Positions 35,665 through 47,980 of a stretch of 60,000 bases of DNA are shown piece by piece. This stretch comes from Phoronis australis (taxonomy: Eukaryota > Phoronida > Phoronidae). Made by a program: the position numbers and the translations under genes. The notes beneath the pieces were generated by a model. That model was not told the origin of the DNA. It did no database searches and was given only the letters and a program-made list of their open reading frames with translations. The stretch's first letter is position 1. Every line of letters begins with the position of its first letter. The DNA lies in the NCBI GenBank assembly GCA_002633005.1, contig NMRA01000120.1, positions 255,056-315,055 on the forward strand, written 5' to 3'.

Positions 35665-36224
35665 GAGTTTTACTGTATTTTTAAAGTCATGACTATGACT
35701 AGAAATTAACGCGTGCAGCACAGGATAATGCGTAGCCAACTAATTTTCAAATTAGCCCATTTTCACTGGCAGGGATAATCGAATATTTTATTCCATCATT
35801 AAACATCATAAGTTTTGGCTTGTACATTTCCAATTTTCCCTTCGGAAGGTCGAAAGGCTTCATAGTGAGTCTGATTATGGCGAATACAAAAAATTATGTT
35901 AACTGCTGTGAGCAAATTTCTAGTAATTGTTCATTCGAATCATGAATGACCGATACACAAAGTTCACCAGGATATACTGATTAAAGACCTACTTTAATTC
36001 CAACAGTGAGCACATTTTGCTCGGTGTAAGTATCGGCCGCCTTGATAAAACCACTAATTCGACGTTGTTAAGCCTTCAACGCTGAATTCTTATCCAAAGC
36101 GCTTTGGCGTAAAGATGATTAAAAACATTACCACGCTCATCCAATTTTGAATTGTTGCCGAATGATCCGGCAGCTCAAGCCACATGCGGTGCCTTACATT
36201 TTCGAATTCGCTATTTTAGGGTGG

Positions 36225-36365
36225 GACAACCACAAGAAACTGGAGCGTTCTCTTGAATAGATGATGGTTTCGATGCTGTTGTTTGTAACTGTAATAGAAT
36301 CCTATCACGTGAGACCGATTTAAATGAGAGTTAAAGGCCTAATTCGATTTTCTTTTTTTAGCATG
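36225..36365 (+). mobile_element. single-arm copy of the palindromic family
   Basis: It carries GGTTTCGATGCTGTTGTTTG, AATAGAATCCTATCACGTGA, GACCGATTTAAATGAGAGTT and TCGATTTTCTTTTTTTAGC, in the order seen in the 28330 and 48518 copies. The inverted partner is not evident. Confidence 0.5.
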
Positions 36366-37102
36366 CAGCTAAACGAGGGGAAAGGCAACTATTTTATACT
36401 GTTCTTAACGCTTCAATGTTCCGTTTACATAAGGCGGGGTGGGTCTAATTCGTTACTCTCGTTATTTAGTGACTTCGCTTGTAGAACTAAAATACCGGTA
36501 CCTGAAGCAAGTCACAAAAATAAGTTGTTTAAATAGCACGGTAGTGGAGTTTCCGGCAAGTAGAGTTCCCTCGAGACAGTGAGTTATTTGTTCTACTGAT
36601 AGCCTCTGGCACGCTATGACGAAATCAACTGTCTCTATCTCTCTCGTTGTTGAAAGTGTAAGAATTTCCCTTTTTGTGGACCATTGTCCTCTTGCGCCCC
36701 GTAAATTTGTTACTTCGATCTGTCTATCACAAATAACACTGTTCAGTGATCAGTAGCCTAAGGAAAACGACGGTGTACGTTGGCGCTTAATTTATTGCTT
36801 AATGATTCAAATACATTTTAGCTTATACAAGTGGACATCGTTTTTATAATCATAAAAATGTTTGATCTAGGTGTTATGACCACACCATAAGTCTGTCGTT
36901 CCATGTACCCTGTTTGTTTAGTTCCCCGTTTAAAGTCTCTCACAGAGTACACAAAATTATCGGTCACCTAAGTCAACACACTGTAGACTAAAACAAACCA
37001 TAGCGTTTTACATAATATCAACACCCGAGATTAGTTCTTACGCTAATGTTTTTGAACAGATGTTAATTGCACCTACGCGGAGTTATTTTCAGAAATCAGC
37101 CG

Positions 37103-37114
37103 TGACGTCATTGG
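37103..37114. promoter_or_regulatory. CRE plus inverted CCAAT
   Basis: A perfect cAMP response element TGACGTCA at 37103-37110 abuts ATTGG (inverse CCAAT, 37109-37114). It lies about 375 bases upstream of the proposed start at 37488 and could belong to that gene's promoter. Confidence 0.35.
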
Positions 37115-37487
37115 TGCCCAGACATTCGCCGCGATTTCTGTCTCCTCGGGTGCCTGTGTGCTAGACCACAAGAATATTATACTGTTTGCACTGATCAAGG
37201 AAATAATACGATTGGCACACGACCCTCGGGAATTCCATCCTAAGGGAAACACTACAGGTATGCAGTAGAGATGAATGGAAACGACGTTTCTGAAATGTCA
37301 GATATGTTTTAACTCGAATTTCACAAGCATAACGATTGTTTTACCGTTTCTAAAACATCTGCCGACTGTGTTTCAGTGTACTTGGGCCACCTGCTTGATG
37401 CAACTACCGCGATGTAAGTTTTGGTATCACTATAGAAACGCTAAGTGACATCTTCATCATATAGAGGGACAACAGAAGCGAGAAGAA

Positions 37488-40400
37488 ATGAAACGGAGGC
37501 GGCACTCGTTTAAAACGCCTCGTTCGCACACGTATGAATCGACGGTAAGCAACCATGTTGTCTTGATGGCTATTAGGCCTATAAATACTCTTCCACTAGA
37601 GAATCTTAGTCATTCGATCCGGCTAAGCAGCGAGACCAAATAAAATTAAAGGAATAGATCTGTTAAAACAAAAGATTTAGGTTCGCGCGATAAGTGGGAA
37701 AGTATGTGGGCATGCAACCAAGTGCCCTTAATGATCAGGTACTGCTATACCCAGGGAAAAATGTCCTGTTAAGGTTAAACGCATCCGAGTAGTCAGTTTT
37801 GATGAAAGGAATCATGTGCTGTTGACGACTGAAGTTGTGGTGGAATGTTTGTAACAAGCAGGATCGTTCTGGGGACGAAAACCTGCCGTAGAGGTCTACT
37901 ATTCGTGTAGGCCTACCTCCTGAGTTTTATGGTTTTTGTCAGTCAGACCAAACTGGACTAATTTGCTGTTTAATTGAAAAATTTCTATGTCCAGTTATTT
38001 TTGTCTAAGATTTATTTTTTATGTTCGGTGACTTGCCAACGAATCCGCTTTCAGTTGCGTCAAATTCCCTCGTTACAGACTGTATCCCTTTGGCTGTATA
38101 AACCGGCGTTGGCCAGTATCCTAGTTAATCCCGAGAGCTGCTAGATTTATTCTGTATTCAAGTCTAAAGGACAGAACAATAAAACTCGTATCATTCGTTT
38201 ATATTCGAAGTCCCCATATCACACTAGTTGGAGATATTTTCTCATTATCTGAGTAACCCGTCTATGCAAGTATTCCAGGTCGTAATTTATTCTGTATCTC
38301 TGTTCATTTATTAGTAGACATGAGATAAGCTTGTTCCGTCTGTTTACCTTGCACGATCGTTCGCCTTAGAACTGTCCCGGGATATAGTGGGATGTGCGGC
38401 AAAGCATCCGATTTACATTTTACTATTTGATTTAACGGTGGCGCGTTTATTAACCCCGAAGTGCGCGACGCAGGCATTTAAAGGGACTTTATCGGCGAGA
38501 AAAGTGATTAGGCCAAAAAAGTATAATTGCTTCTGATCTCTGTTTTTTGAAAGCCAAGTCGGTGTTGTATTATTTTTAGCTGCTCACTTTTTGAAAAATA
38601 GAAAATGATGTGTTTTTTTACTCATAGCCTAGCAAATTGTGGGGTTTCCAACCTTGCTTATCCTTGTTTACGTGCCTTGTGCAGCTTTTCAAAAAAAGAA
38701 ATCACGAAACCATGGCTGAAATTGATACGGGCGGGCGTTTATTTTTTAGTGGACGGGTACAGGTTTCAAAATGTGTCGGGTAAAGACCTAAACCAATTTC
38801 GCTTTTTTGAGCTTAATATCTGTAATCAACCTCAGCGCAGAATCGAACCTGGTTGTCCATGTATTTCTTTTTATGCTTTGGTATATATTTGGTGTCAACC
38901 TTGACGTTAACGTCGTTGAATCTTAGTGTTTTTCACCAATTTTGATTCAGATTGAATTGTTTGGAATTGCATTTAGACAAGATTTAAGGATTTGCACAAT
39001 TTTTCCCACAAACACTTTCATGTAATTGACGTTCGATTACCAATGTCTCAAACCTTTCTGGGACGCTGATTAAATTATATTCCGAAATTATCTTGGTTCA
39101 TTTCGATGTATAATGCACGGACTAGGAAACCGATTTAATTAGATTTTTTATGGTCTCCGGTTCAGTAATTTTTAGTTGATAACATTTCCCATGAAAGGTA
39201 GCTTTTCACTTCAATTTTAAAGTCGACCAGTTTAGCGGTCAAATTGTTTTTCCGAGTGAGGCTTTTTCAACTTAGCACCGATTTTTTTTCAAACTAAGCA
39301 ACATTTAATGCAGAATTTCGGAGGGAAATGTTTTTATGACGCACCACGCAAATTAAAGGGTAATTTGAATTACACCAAACTTCACTTTTTACGAACTTAG
39401 AAAACTGATGGTAAGAAAACGCAAAAACTATACTGAGGTCTAATTTTCGAAGTGTTCCAGTTTTAGTGATTTGTGGTTATAGTGACAGTTACTGTCGGGT
39501 TTTTGGCATTTTGCAAACGTGCAACATAAAGTCGCATTCTCCAAAGCGTCACTTGACGCGTACCATAGACATCACATAGTATTAAATATGTCTATGGATG
39601 GTACTTTGTATGTGCATCACATAAATGATACAGGAGAGGAGAAAGAACAATATTTTAAAGACGGAGTTGCGTTCAGTGCATCTCAAGTATTTCGTGTTCT
39701 GTTCTTTTTAGTTCCAGTGGTGTCAACAGAAGGCGCTCTCGTTACATCTTAACAGCCCTGCCTACGACCAACCTGTCCGCCTTTCTGGATCACCACACAC
39801 GTACATGACGAGGGCAAAGACATTGGGAGAAATTCAAAAATCTAAGACAGTGTCATTTAATATCAACGGAGAAGAACAGCTGAGATCTCGAATAATCTCA
39901 ACAGCACCATCTACTAAGCGAACCTCGAGCAATCGAATTCTTTCAAGGGATCTGAGCCGCTCCAGTTGTGAGGAGAAAGTTTTGCCTATGACCCAAGACA
40001 GTAACGCTGGAAGCGAGCTCCAAAATACGAACGATGAGCACGTTCAAAACTCTTGGACACCCCGCCACGGAACAAAAGGGATAAGCAAAAGCGTGGACAA
40101 TTTGAGTACGAAAATTAATAAAGGCGCTTTAGCGAGCTACAACCCCCGTATTATTTTACCGGAAGTCAAGAAAAAAATTACAATTTCAAAAGCTGAACAA
40201 AACGAGACTAGCAGCGACCTTGCCGGTGTGGTGAGGGACGATGCAAGCGTTGTTGCGTTATCTAGCCCTTCGTCAGCGGAGTGCGACGACGTGGGAATAG
40301 TCCGCCACAGAAAGAGGCTGAGTTCAGCGGAACTATGTGAAGTTCTGAAGTCCAAGGGATTTGGAGACCCTAAATGCAATAGACAGTGCGTGGGCCCTGA

Positions 40401-40824
40401 ACTAACCCTGGCACGAGAAAAATCGTTGCCAAATATTCACTTGTCCACTCATGATAGATATAGGTTGTTCAATTTGTCGCATATGAACAAAATGAAAGGT
40501 TTGGCAAAAATGGACTATGAATTGGCGACATCGAAAGCAAATGCTTTCTGCGAAATGCAAAGAAATAACCAAATGCGCTCAGCCTCAGCCAATTGGCGGA
40601 AGATACACCATCGGGTAGCTGATGCTAACTTTGAGGACGGAGATGTCCGGACGAACTCCAGCCATGGCGATGAGCGACTGACTCAAGAGACTAACGCGGC
40701 TCAAGCCGATGAACATTTCTTCACGCGAATTAAAACCTGGATTTGTGATGTAGAAAGTGCCAGTAAAGATGCTCAGCACAAGCTGGAAGCTATGCAGAAC
40801 CACGATCGAAATTCAAACATCTAA
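37488..40824 (+). CDS. unrecognised two-exon gene, 389 residues
   Basis: Exon 2 (39712-40824) is by far the longest open frame of the window and stays open upstream of its first ATG (39805) to a pyrimidine-rich acceptor at 39711. A phase-0 first exon fits at 37488-37544: ATG, MKRRRHSFKTPRSHTYEST, donor ACG|GTAAGC. An alternative acceptor six bases on (39717) would drop Phe-Gln. No domain is recognised. The protein is hydrophilic, with no signal peptide or membrane segment, is rich in Ser, Asn and Lys, and appears largely disordered. It has many basophilic kinase-type sites (RRRHS, RKRLSS, REKSLP, MRSASAN); REKSLP near residue 253 resembles a 14-3-3 site. A more ordered, conserved-looking part may be residues 217-321 (CEVLKSKGFGD onward to NWRKIHHRV). 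The C-terminus (FFTRIKTWICDVESASKDAQ) looks helical. The exon 1 link is inference. Confidence 0.5.
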
Positions 40825-40960
40825 CTGCAGTTTTATGTCCATGAAGAACAATTTAAAATACTGTAGTGTCTGTGATACGTAAACGTATTTAGAAGTATTT
40901 CATTTTTATGCCGGTTTTAAGAGACATTATTGGCGAGTCAGTGAAGCAACTTTCTAAAAA

Positions 40961-40985
40961 TCATCCCCAGCGAGGATTCGAACGT
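40961..40985 (-). pseudogene. tRNA 3'-end-like fragment
   Basis: The minus strand reads CACGTTCGAATCC then TCGCTGGGGAT, like a T arm and acceptor strand with a B box. The matching 5' acceptor is not found upstream, so it is a fragment or SINE relic in the region just 3' of the unrecognised gene. Confidence 0.35.
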
Positions 40986-41269
40986 GGAACCTTCAATAAC
41001 ATCATCAAATTTTAGATCAAGTTTGTGTCTAATACTGGAATTAAAACTTACAAAAATTAGCGACGTTGCGTCCGCATCTCACGGACTTCAGCTTGGTTTG
41101 TGACGTTTTCGTTATTCTGGCCAATCAGTGGCGTTTTGGCTAAACGGCGCGGCATTGACGTCAGTGCACCATCCCATACGTGTGACAAATAGAATCGTAA
41201 ACCGCCTCTTTTATTTAAAGAGGGACTCTCAATGCGCTCATGGAGAGCTTCCTTTACGCCCCCTTTGAA

Positions 41270-41650
41270 CTAGTCTTCCTCACAGTCTAAGATAGTAATA
41301 TCATCCGTATTGGAATCATGTCCAGTAGCGCACATGTGGCTGAAAATACCGTGTCCACGTAACTAGGGCGACAATATGTTGTGAGATACGCATTTTTATG
41401 GACTGTTTCGTTTCACCAATGCAACTGTCTGAGCACTGTGGATCCTTACACCTGACACCATAGACAACACGTGATTTATTCACCTTAGGGGTCTTGTCCT
41501 TGACATTAACCAGTTGGCTGCGGAGAGAATTAAAAGGGTTTGTGGATAATAGAAATGTCAAACTGTTTAAATGTCCTCTTGAGGCGGTCAGACAGGTCCT
41601 GGACGTAAGGAATCACCACACAAGTAGGTGAACTAACAGTAGGGGTTGTC
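41270..41650 (-). pseudogene. Penelope-like element, 3' part with GIY-YIG endonuclease domain
   Basis: Read on the minus strand from 41650, the first frame gives TCVVIPYVQDLSDRLKR, the linker typical of Penelope-like reverse transcriptases. After a one-base slip in a T run near 41535, the frame continues with FNSLRSQLVNVKDKTPK and then the endonuclease core VVYGVRCKD ... SCIGETKQS ... RISQH. A second frameshift near 41330 leads to TGHDSNTDDITILDCEED. These blocks and their order match GIY-YIG-bearing Penelope-like elements. At least two frameshifts show it is dead. The reverse transcriptase itself is not present upstream. Confidence 0.78.
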
Positions 41651-41765
41651 TGAGTGTTTATTTTTCTCCTCTCTGAGTATAGTTTTTAATGACGCTAATT
41701 TTGTGTCAGATTTTATCTTACCACTTTTTTACCCACATCGGTACAAAGTTATATATTTAATATAC

Positions 41766-41980
41766 AGCTTTGTACCAAGGCTATCAGTTAGCTGTGCAGA
41801 GTCTGCAAATTATCCGTTACTCGTTTTTTGTAATTACAGTCAACTTGGGCATTTTTTCCAACCTCTGTGCCTTGAAAAATGAGAAACTTTGGCATACCTT
41901 GTATACAAAATATACATCACTTGTTCCCGGCGTTCACATTCTTGAGTATTTTTGTGAATACTTTTGGGGCACCCTGCATC
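41766..41980 (+). repeat. diverged repeat pair, copy A
   Basis: It shares TCAGTTAGCTGTGCAG, ATCCGTT, TCTGTGCCTTG and a right end TTTTTGTGAATACTTTTGGGGCACCCTG with copy B at 42480-42690. The class is unknown; ends of this type occur in Tc1/mariner-derived MITEs. Confidence 0.4.
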
Positions 41981-42479
41981 TACAGTCCGTAATTGGGTAA
42001 TGTTCTAAAATTCACCCCATAGTGTCGACACCCAACGAAGATAAACTCTCAGAAAGTAAGGTAAATGATTCGTCAATAGAGGTCTCTTTTATCGCCGAAC
42101 CATTTTATAAGCCCCTGTCTTTTTATGAGACAACGCACTCGGCCTTGCTCTTTTCCTGAAAACTATATTAAAGTATAGTGGAAATTTTGGGGTTGTTCCA
42201 AAGAAATGTTCATAGTATATCTGGTTACTGGGAACTCATTGTGCTTTTCGTATTACAGGAGACCAGTTTGCCCTGTTTGATTCTAATCTACAGAGAACAA
42301 ATGTTTTCTAGCTTCGCGCCAAACGCAACCAGTTGTACAGTTTGAGCGGAGATATCCAGAATCTATTTTTTAAATGAACTGATGGACCAAGGCGGAGCAC
42401 AGTTAAAACAAATCTTTCTATGTTTTCCGCAGTTGAAACTGATTTCAAGCATGAAATAATTGAATGAATAGTGCTCCTT

Positions 42480-42690
42480 CTGTGAAGCACGCGGAGTTTG
42501 TAAGGCAGTCAGCTGTGCAGGCTGGAAAAATCCGTTCGTCGTTTGTCTGCTAAAATGAGTCATTTCTGTGCCTTGCAAAAGCAATTTGAGATCCATGAAA
42601 TACGAGAAACTCTGCTAGTAGTTCTCGGTAAAGCCCTTTTCTGGTATTCACGTTTCTGAATATTTTGTGAATATTTTTGGACACCCTATA
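42480..42690 (+). repeat. diverged repeat pair, copy B
   Basis: It is the partner of 41766-41980, with GTCAGCTGTGCAGGCTGG, AAAATCCGTTCGTC, TTTCTGTGCCTTG and the right end TTTTGTGAATATTTTTGGAC then ACCCT. Confidence 0.4.
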
Positions 42691-43407
42691 AACATTGTTA
42701 AATAATTTTAAAAACATCAATGTAACCTTTACTTCTGTTTAGTAAGCTACACTGAACTTGTTACTCTTAAAGCTGCCATGAATATACATGTAAAGATGTC
42801 TTGTTGATATTTCATACCGCGGTTGCCTACTCTCTCGCTTTTCCCGTCTTTCACATGATCTTTGCATGCGCCCACCCAGCCTAAAATATAGGGGGGCTCG
42901 AATTTCTCGGTATGGGGACCTTTTACTGAAGAAAGTCAACGAGGACAAAAAAACGGGGCCACCAGGTTCAGGCCTACGAATTGTGCATCTGCGCCGATTC
43001 GGTGTGTCCTTTGAGGTCTTTTGTGTCCTTTAATCAGACTTTTTTCACTGAGGCGGACCTTTTTGCCCAATTCGCCAAATTGGGGGGTTCGTTCGAGCCC
43101 CCCGAGCCCCCCTGGGTGCGCCCATACTTTGCACATCAAAAGCCATCTGACAAAATGCAGCTAAGCGTACTGCTGTCTGGTTGACAGCAAAGTTAAATCT
43201 GTTTGGACCCGTTATGCCCACCATGTCTTCTTTGACCCATTATGTCCACTTTTACTTGTAAGGTCCTTTTCGCCCTTTAAATCTACTTCCACCGATTAAG
43301 TTGGGTTTGATTAATTAGTTTAGTGTTAAAAATAAGTTGTATTTCACTAAGATGGATAAAAACGACCACTTTTTCCGTTATGATCAGTTATGCCAGAGTG
43401 GAAGTAA

Positions 43408-43516
43408 TGACCCATTATGTCCGTTTGACCCATTATGTCCGTTTGACCCATTATGTCCGTATGACCCATTATGTCCGTTTGACCCATTATGTCCGTATGA
43501 CCCATTATGTCCGTTT
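43408..43516. repeat. 18-bp tandem repeat, six copies
   Basis: Units read TGACCCATTATGTCCGTW. Degenerate outlying units occur at 43205-43250 (ACCCGTTATGCCCAC, TGACCCATTATGTCCAC). Because the period divides by three it is open in several frames, which explains the apparent proteins here. Confidence 0.95.
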
Positions 43517-44920
43517 TGAAAAGTTGAGTCCGTTGCTGTGTGAAGTCAATCTTTGAGCTTGGTCCCAAACATTAACGAGCTGTCAGTTCTTTTCAACTCA
43601 GAGGTTACCTATAATCTAAGCAAAGAACAAGTTCAGATCGATTTTATTACAATAGGTTGTCTAAACGATGCCATTGAAGGCAGATTTTTACAACTGATTA
43701 ATTAAAGAAGCGATATTAAAGTGATGAAATATTGACCATTGATATCGATGATAACCGGTGAATTAAAACTTTGCATGACCATACGTATGAAAACTATTCA
43801 CAGTATTGGACGCTTTGATTAAAAGTTGTTTAAAGGAATGTTTGAACTAAATTATTGTTTGCGAATGTTAAATGTAACTGACAACGAGCTGCTTCGCAAA
43901 GAAGTTAAGAAAAATAGTACAAAAACTTGCAGCGTCCTGAAGAAATCAAACACACTAAGTTTAACAAGTAAGTTCCCCAATAAGTTGAAACGTAAATTAA
44001 ATACCATATTTAATCTATGATTGAAGTTCCTGGAGTACTTCTTTCTGGAAAACATTGCAGTTAAGTAAATAGTTCTTGTTCATAAATGGCTAACTTTTTA
44101 CTATAGACCTCACTGTTAATTAATTTTCCAGCGGTACTTTTCTTGTATTTTGAAGTTTCTTGAGTAGTCTATATTAATAAGGGAATCTGGACAAAGATTG
44201 GTGCCTTCGTTATATTTTAAGCTTTTTGACTACAATAAATGATCCTGGCAAAGACTGATCTACTCAGATGCAAATTCTTAACATATCCTAGAAGGAAGCG
44301 AAAAATTAGGCATGCGTGGGAGTGGTCACTGTAAACGTATTTCCTGGGGATTTTTCCCGCGACACCCGGGCAGCGCTACCATGTGGTTGCGACAGAGCGA
44401 TTAGTCGAATGCCATGTACAGTGGCATTCTGGGTGAAACAGTTGGTAGCCTTCCAAAACACAGGGTTTCACAAAATACATGCAGTTCATGTTAGTGCTAA
44501 TTATTTGGCCTATATAGGTGGTTTTGATCTACGTTAGAGAAGAGGCGACAACAACTAATAATCATTAATCAAAATACCCTGGGCGACGAAAAAGAAATTA
44601 ATTTATTAATGCCATTACTCAATTAAGAAACAAAAACAGTTGAAAGAGTGTAATCAGAATTTGGCACAAAGTAGACCTTTTTTAAATATCTTCAGAAAAG
44701 TTGAAATTATTGTAGTGTACAACAATCGAGTAAAAAAGTAAGCAACCTTAAAAAGAAGTGAAGAACACCAAGGTTTGGCGGGAAGTGAACTGCATGATCT
44801 CTTGTCAATAAGGATTATTTAGAAATTATGTAGTATTAAAATAAGAAAGAACCAAGCGGGTCGATGAAAACAAATTAACTTATATGACCAAGTTAAGTTG
44901 TTCTTACCAGCAAGAAAGTT
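43517..44920. other. no gene seen
   Basis: AT-rich, with frames of at most 73 codons and no recognisable protein or RNA gene. Confidence 0.5.
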
Positions 44921-45012
44921 GTTTAATTTTATACTGACTCTGCATTGTACCTTACATTGACAGTGTTTAACTTTATACTGACTCTACATTGTACCTTACA
45001 TTGACAGTGTTT
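44921..45012. repeat. 44-bp direct repeat, two copies
   Basis: GTTTAAYTTTATACTGACTC then TRCATTGTACCTTACATTGA then CA occurs at 44921 and 44965 with two differences. Confidence 0.9.
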
Positions 45013-45749
45013 TTGAGAAGAATTGTCTCTGCTCTGCTCTCCATGCAACCAATAAATCTCCGTTGAAATTATCTTCATCAACGAAACAGCATAACTGGTG
45101 TCAAGTAAGGGCACGCACAATTTTACGACAGATACAGTCATGTTATTCAATCAAAATGCCGCGATCTTCCCCGAACAGTCGCTGAATAACCTATCCAAAG
45201 CGTTAGTGACGCTTGCTGATCTAGCAGACAATGTAAAAACTGCTCAAAATTCCGACAATGTTGCGAGGGAGTAAAATATCCGTTCACAAAATCAGGCATG
45301 CGCAGGGTTTCGTATATTTTTAAGGGCTCGAAAGGAAAACATTCACGATTAGACATTACTGATAACGTTTAATCTTCCCTCTAGCGCATGTGACAACGAC
45401 GTTTGAAAAATCTATAATCAAAGATGGATGTGAAATTAATATAAGCAGAATTATCTGTAAAAGTGCAGTTGAATACACTGCACTTGTCGTTATTAGCAAT
45501 CTTTATTCCTTTCCGTTCGTATCCTCGGAACGAAGTTCGACACTCAACAGAACATTGGTAAAGCAACTGACCAAGAGACATGATTAAAAGAACAAGATAT
45601 TTCGAAACATACTTGTTTCATTCTCAAGTGGAAATAAAATGACGCAGTAATACCACCACAGAGCAAAAGCTGGCGATATACACAGTGGGACACGGCAGGT
45701 GTGAAATACTGCAAAGAATGACAAATGAAGGGGGGCAACAGGAAAGTCA

Positions 45750-45990
45750 CTCAAACAAGTGTAATGTGCGGCGCCACCCCGTTTGCTGCTCATTCAAAAC
45801 GGGCTTCTCAAATGCAACCGAAAAGGACTCCAATACTTTCAATCGCAGCACATCGTGCTCTACCGGTACCGAATTGACGTGTTTTCCACAATTTCTTGAA
45901 GGGTGATTTTGCGTTCGTGACATTGCAGAAAATGTTCCAGGACTCGGATGTCCGGCGATGTCACGAACGCGCTCTAAGTGCAAATAGAAC
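45750..45990 (-). pseudogene. possible retroelement GIY-YIG C-terminal tail
   Basis: The minus strand encodes LRLKVLESFSVAFEKPVLNE followed by QQTGWRRTLHLFE and a stop. It resembles the LxxLEALxIxxxKPxLNxQ tail that ends some reverse transcriptases with GIY-YIG endonucleases. Just upstream in another frame is VLEHFLQCHERKITLQEIVE, which would precede it in such proteins, so a frameshift near 45862 is likely. The match is by pattern only. Confidence 0.35.
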
Positions 45991-45999
45991 ATGTGTGCA

Positions 46000-47640
46000 G
46001 GGAAACCGAGTTTGGGCTACAATGCTGGGTCAAACTATACAGAAATGTGCAGCTGTAACTGCTGTACTAACATCAGTAACACTGACTGTATAACTTTGAA
46101 CAGTTCTTTGACAATGAAGATGAAGTGAACCGTAAATAGACCGCCAGCTTCTCCAACCCCGTTATTTCGTTATGCTTCTGTGTTAAAAAAGTGTGGGCTG
46201 GGAATTTTATTAGTTGATTTAGTCATAGAAAATACATATTTTGATCGTTGTCATGTATTTGTCTTAGACTGCTTGTTAGACACTGTCCGGCAGAATAACC
46301 TAGCATTGTCATACAGTCGATGTGCGCATTCACAGAGATCATTCAGCTTTTGTTGTTTTATTGTTCAGCATATTTCTGGTATATAATGCAAACAAATTGT
46401 ATTTTATTTCATTAATCAATGGTGCAGTCACTGACACCCCTATTTAACCACTCTTGAGTGTGCTGTGTAATTTTGCTTGTCAGACAATGCCATAACCTCA
46501 TAGTAACTTTCAGATTAAGTTCGTATTTCTTCCACTAGGTGTCATTTTACATTTTTACTATTTGCAACACATCAGTCTACAATAGTGAAACGTGTAATGT
46601 GAGTGTATTATTGTTAAATACAATCATATTGATGAGACCTGGTTACTTGCTTTGCAAAAAAGGTAGGAAGAGTGTTATTTTTACAAATTTAAGTTCACTA
46701 AGTTCTTTGATAGCTACAACATAACTTCAAACCCAAATTTCTAACAAAACGTGCAACTTTATATGCGGAAACTTTATTAGATTTTGAAAACACACTAGTA
46801 AATGAATTAAAAAGCACTAAAATAAAACTGCCCCCCTAAAGTACTCACAAAAAATTATAGAGTCCCTACAAAACTTGGCCCACCGCCTACCCGAAGTGCA
46901 GCCAGAAGTGGAGTTCTGAAGGGTTTTAGAGTTGGGGAACTTATCTCTGGGCGCGTTTGCTTATGAAGAGAAAGAGTTTTGGGGTCTTGCCCGAAGAAAT
47001 CTTGTCGTTTTAGGATGAGAGTTGACATGCATTTTGACACATTCTGGAACACTATTCTAAGGTTAAACGTTTCCCGTTTGACTGGCTTAAGACAAGGCTT
47101 AGACAAAAAATTCTCTTCTATAGATTATTGGATATAATTAAACAAACGTGGTTTGCCATGATTACAGCTTATTTGAAACGGAATTTCATGTTGAGAAACA
47201 CCTCGTTGTGCTTGACAGGTATCATAGAATAACTTATTGAAAAGTTAGATTTTAATCTTTTGGCAACGTGTGAACATAAGCGGGTCAGTTGGCCTTTCAG
47301 CAGAATACCACCGGTGTAGTTATTTGTGAAACATGACTGTTATTGGTGACAAGTATCTGTGTCATTCTATTGCTCCATTGTCGTGCAGACAGACCATCGT
47401 GTAAAACAGAATGCGTCTGTCTCATTGGATCAGATTAATAATGTTGGCTAACTCAAACGTCTTGTACACTTTCTCACAAACACCACGAGTTATCATAAGT
47501 CCCGTTTAGATATCCACTTTTGGCCCGGCGCAACTGACACGGAGCAAATTGACCCGTGCCAAGCGGCCGTTTACACACACAACTCACTAACCGTGGCAAG
47601 ACGGAAATTAAAGGCTGGAGAGACTGGATCTCACATGCGC
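46000..47640. other. no gene seen
   Basis: AT-rich sequence without recognisable reading frames. A higher-GC stretch begins at about 47520, just upstream of the THAP exon. Confidence 0.5.
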
Positions 47641-47812
47641 AGGTTTACAAATGACGAGAGTTGCAGAGACAAAGAACCCGTACGTAGGTCATTGCACTAG
47701 CTCAATAGCGGATTTGCAGCGACGCCATATTGAAATTAGGTTAAAATGGTGCATTGTGGGTGCTGTGGTCAGGATTCCAAAAGCGGCCATAGTAACAAGC
47801 ATAACACGCGGT

Positions 47813-47980
47813 ATGAGCGCGAAGAAAACTTACGGCGGTTACACTTGTTGTGTTCCTGGCTGCTTCAAAAACAACAAGAGAGATAAAAATCTGAGTTTTT
47901 ATGTGTTCCCTGCAAACCAAGAACTTCGTGAAAAATGGATAAAGAACATTGGGAGAGCTGGGAGTAATTCCTGTCTTTAA
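47813..47980 (+). CDS. THAP zinc-finger domain, N-terminal part
   Basis: From the ATG at 47813 the frame gives MSAKKTYGGYTCCVPGCFKN then NKRDKNLSFYVFPANQELRE and KWIKNIGRAG. This matches the start of the C2CH THAP DNA-binding domain: CxVPGC, the basic loop, the FYxFP block and LRxKWIxxI. The second half of the finger (C-x2-H, AVPTIF) is missing; a TAA follows at 47978, and a good donor CAG|GTAAGAG lies at 48014 in continuing sequence. It is either a first exon whose end has been shifted out of frame, or a relic. THAP domains occur in host regulators and in P-element-type transposases; the sequence does not say which. The frame is open upstream to 47651, but residues there do not look like a domain. 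Confidence 0.6.
   Translation: MSAKKTYGGYTCCVPGCFKNNKRDKNLSFYVFPANQELREKWIKNIGRAGSNSCL

Noticed and set aside
39519-39752. 77-codon frame just upstream of the long exon at 39712
   Set aside because: It is in a different frame from exon 2, and joining it would need a 25-base intron; its stop lies inside exon 2. It may be chance.
46538-46549. CCACTAGGTGTC as an additional CTCF-like site
   Set aside because: One core base is wrong and it lies outside the repeat family; single near-matches are expected by chance.
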